Assembly (NCBI GenBank): GCA_026014845.1
Contig: JAOZHM010000030.1
Location: forward strand, 1 to 5,286
Length of the DNA stretch: 5,286 bases
DNA from: Candidatus Bathyarchaeota archaeon
GTDB taxonomy: Archaea; Thermoproteota; Bathyarchaeia; Bathyarchaeales; Bathycorpusculaceae
Reading direction: 5' to 3'
Shown here: piece by piece, positions 4,619 to 5,286 of the stretch
Layout of the letters: every line of letters starts with the position of its first letter
Numbering within the stretch: the stretch's first letter is position 1
Translations under genes and position numbers: made by a program
Notes under the pieces: model-generated
Told to the model about the DNA's origin: nothing
What the model saw: only the letters and a program-made list of their open reading frames with translations
Databases searched by the model: none

Positions 4619-5286
4619 TCAGGGTTGTTTTAGTGGTTGGCATTTTGGGCAGATGTAGGAGGACGTGCTTCCTGTTTTGATTTTTACTATTGGTGTTTTG
4701 CATGTCGGACATGGTTTTCCGGTTTTGTAGCCTACCAGGAATTCGTTTGCGGTGAGTTTGCCTTTTTGTCCGTAGAAGTCTTTTTCGTAGGCTAGTCCGC
4801 CTAGTTGGATGCTACGGTTTAGTATGGTTTGGATTGCGTTGTATAGGGTGGTTATTTCTTTTTCAGTTAGGGTTGAGATTTTTCGGTTTGGATGTAGTTT
4901 GGCTTTGAATAGGATGTCTTGTATGTAGACGTTTCCGATGCCTGCTACGTTTTTCTGGTTAAGCAAAAAATTTTTGGTTCTTGCTTTTCGGTTGGCTAAC
5001 GATTTTTTGAAGTGTTCGAGTGTAAATTTTTCGTCTGTTGGTGAGGTTCCAAGTCTGGCTGTTAGTTTGTGTTTGGTTAGGTCTTTTTCTGGGACGAGGT
5101 GTATGTAGCCGAACCATTGGAATTGTATGGTGAAGCCAGTCTTGTCGCTGAAGGTTAGCTTGAATTGGTATTTCGGTGGAAGTTTTTCGTTTGGGGCAAA
5201 GTAGAGCAGGTCTGCGTTCATTCCGCGGTTTATGAGCATGTAGTAGGTGGGGTTTAGTTTTATGAATATCCATTTTCCTTTGCTTG
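4619..5286 (-). CDS. Fpg/Nei-family DNA glycosylase, N terminus outside window
   Basis: This is a base-excision repair glycosylase/AP lyase that removes oxidised bases. 222 codons are visible; the frame is open to the right edge (SKGKWIFIKLNPTYY before the first internal Met at 5239), so about 50-60 N-terminal residues, including the catalytic Pro-Glu, lie outside. Numbered from that Met: INRGMNADL (3-11) with the wedge Met kept; WFGYIHLVP (42-50); the helix-two-turn-helix FLLNQKNVAGIGNVYIQDIL (91-110) with the GIGN Asn; LHPNRK (115-120); EKDFYGQKG (152-160). The C-terminal zinc finger has Cys177, 180, 197 and 200. Two arginines typical of bacterial Fpg are replaced (Gln41 and Thr192), so it is an atypical subfamily and the substrate is uncertain. 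It stops at TGA, with a second in-frame TGA two codons on. No cotranscription with the next gene is proven. Confidence 0.88.
   Translation of the reverse strand, partial: SKGKWIFIKLNPTYYMLINRGMNADLLYFAPNEKLPPKYQFKLTFSDKTGFTIQFQWFGYIHLVPEKDLTKHKLTARLGTSPTDEKFTLEHFKKSLANRKARTKNFLLNQKNVAGIGNVYIQDILFKAKLHPNRKISTLTEKEITTLYNAIQTILNRSIQLGGLAYEKDFYGQKGKLTANEFLVGYKTGKPCPTCKTPIVKIKTGSTSSYICPKCQPLKQP
4640..4711 (-). other. C-terminal zinc finger of the glycosylase
   Basis: The spacing is C-x2-C-x16-C-x2-C followed by Gln, as in Fpg. The hairpin between the Cys pairs reads TGSTSSYI; five residues before the third Cys, where bacterial Fpg has the DNA-contacting Arg (E. coli QRATFYC), the codon is ACG for Thr (4664-4666). 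Confidence 0.8.

Noticed and set aside
4959..5273. 104-codon minus-strand frame overlapping the glycosylase
   Set aside because: It is in another frame of the same strand, has low-complexity Thr/Lys/Arg content and no family motif, while the glycosylase frame carries the H2TH and zinc finger.

Overview
The window is a piece of an archaeal chromosome. The ribosomal proteins are of the archaeal/eukaryotic type (eS24, eS31 with two CxxC pairs, archaeal-length uL3 and uL4, uS19 ending in a PGIGASRSS motif). Promoter-like TTTATA/TTTAAA boxes lie about 25 nt from presumed transcription starts, and Shine-Dalgarno motifs are of the GGTGA type. The overall character suggests a TACK-type archaeon, possibly Bathyarchaeia-like, but that placement is inference and not proven by the sequence.

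Left part, plus strand (1-799): the C-terminal end of eS24, then eS31 three bases later, then a 144-residue protein behind its own TATA-like box. I do not recognise this protein as a standard ribosomal neighbour, but its layout resembles the export chaperone SecB. It ends 18 nt from the end of uS19 on the opposite strand.

Middle part, minus strand (818-4115), read right to left: uL3, uL4, uL23, uL2, uS19. These are the first five genes of the classical S10 cluster, tightly spaced, with a good promoter candidate upstream of uL3. The usual next genes (uL22, uS3, uL29) are missing: the cluster stops after uS19 and meets the plus-strand unit head-on. All five proteins act in the ribosome: uL3, uL4, uL23 and uL2 in the 50S subunit and uS19 in the 30S head.

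Right part, minus strand (4210-5286): a small protein of the TIGR04076 type and the C-terminal three quarters of an Fpg/Nei-family DNA glycosylase running off the window edge. The small protein stops at a TGA, but the same frame continues with 18 codons that look like the normal end of the family. The TGA sits where I expect a conserved Cys, which makes it either a nonsense mutation or a UGA-recoding candidate. The glycosylase has the H2TH motif and a four-Cys zinc finger but lacks two arginines typical of bacterial Fpg.

No tRNA, rRNA, CRISPR array, insertion sequence or long repeat was seen. No gene-free stretch exceeds 300 nt; the longest, 4116-4266, holds the uL3 promoter and the possible read-through tail.
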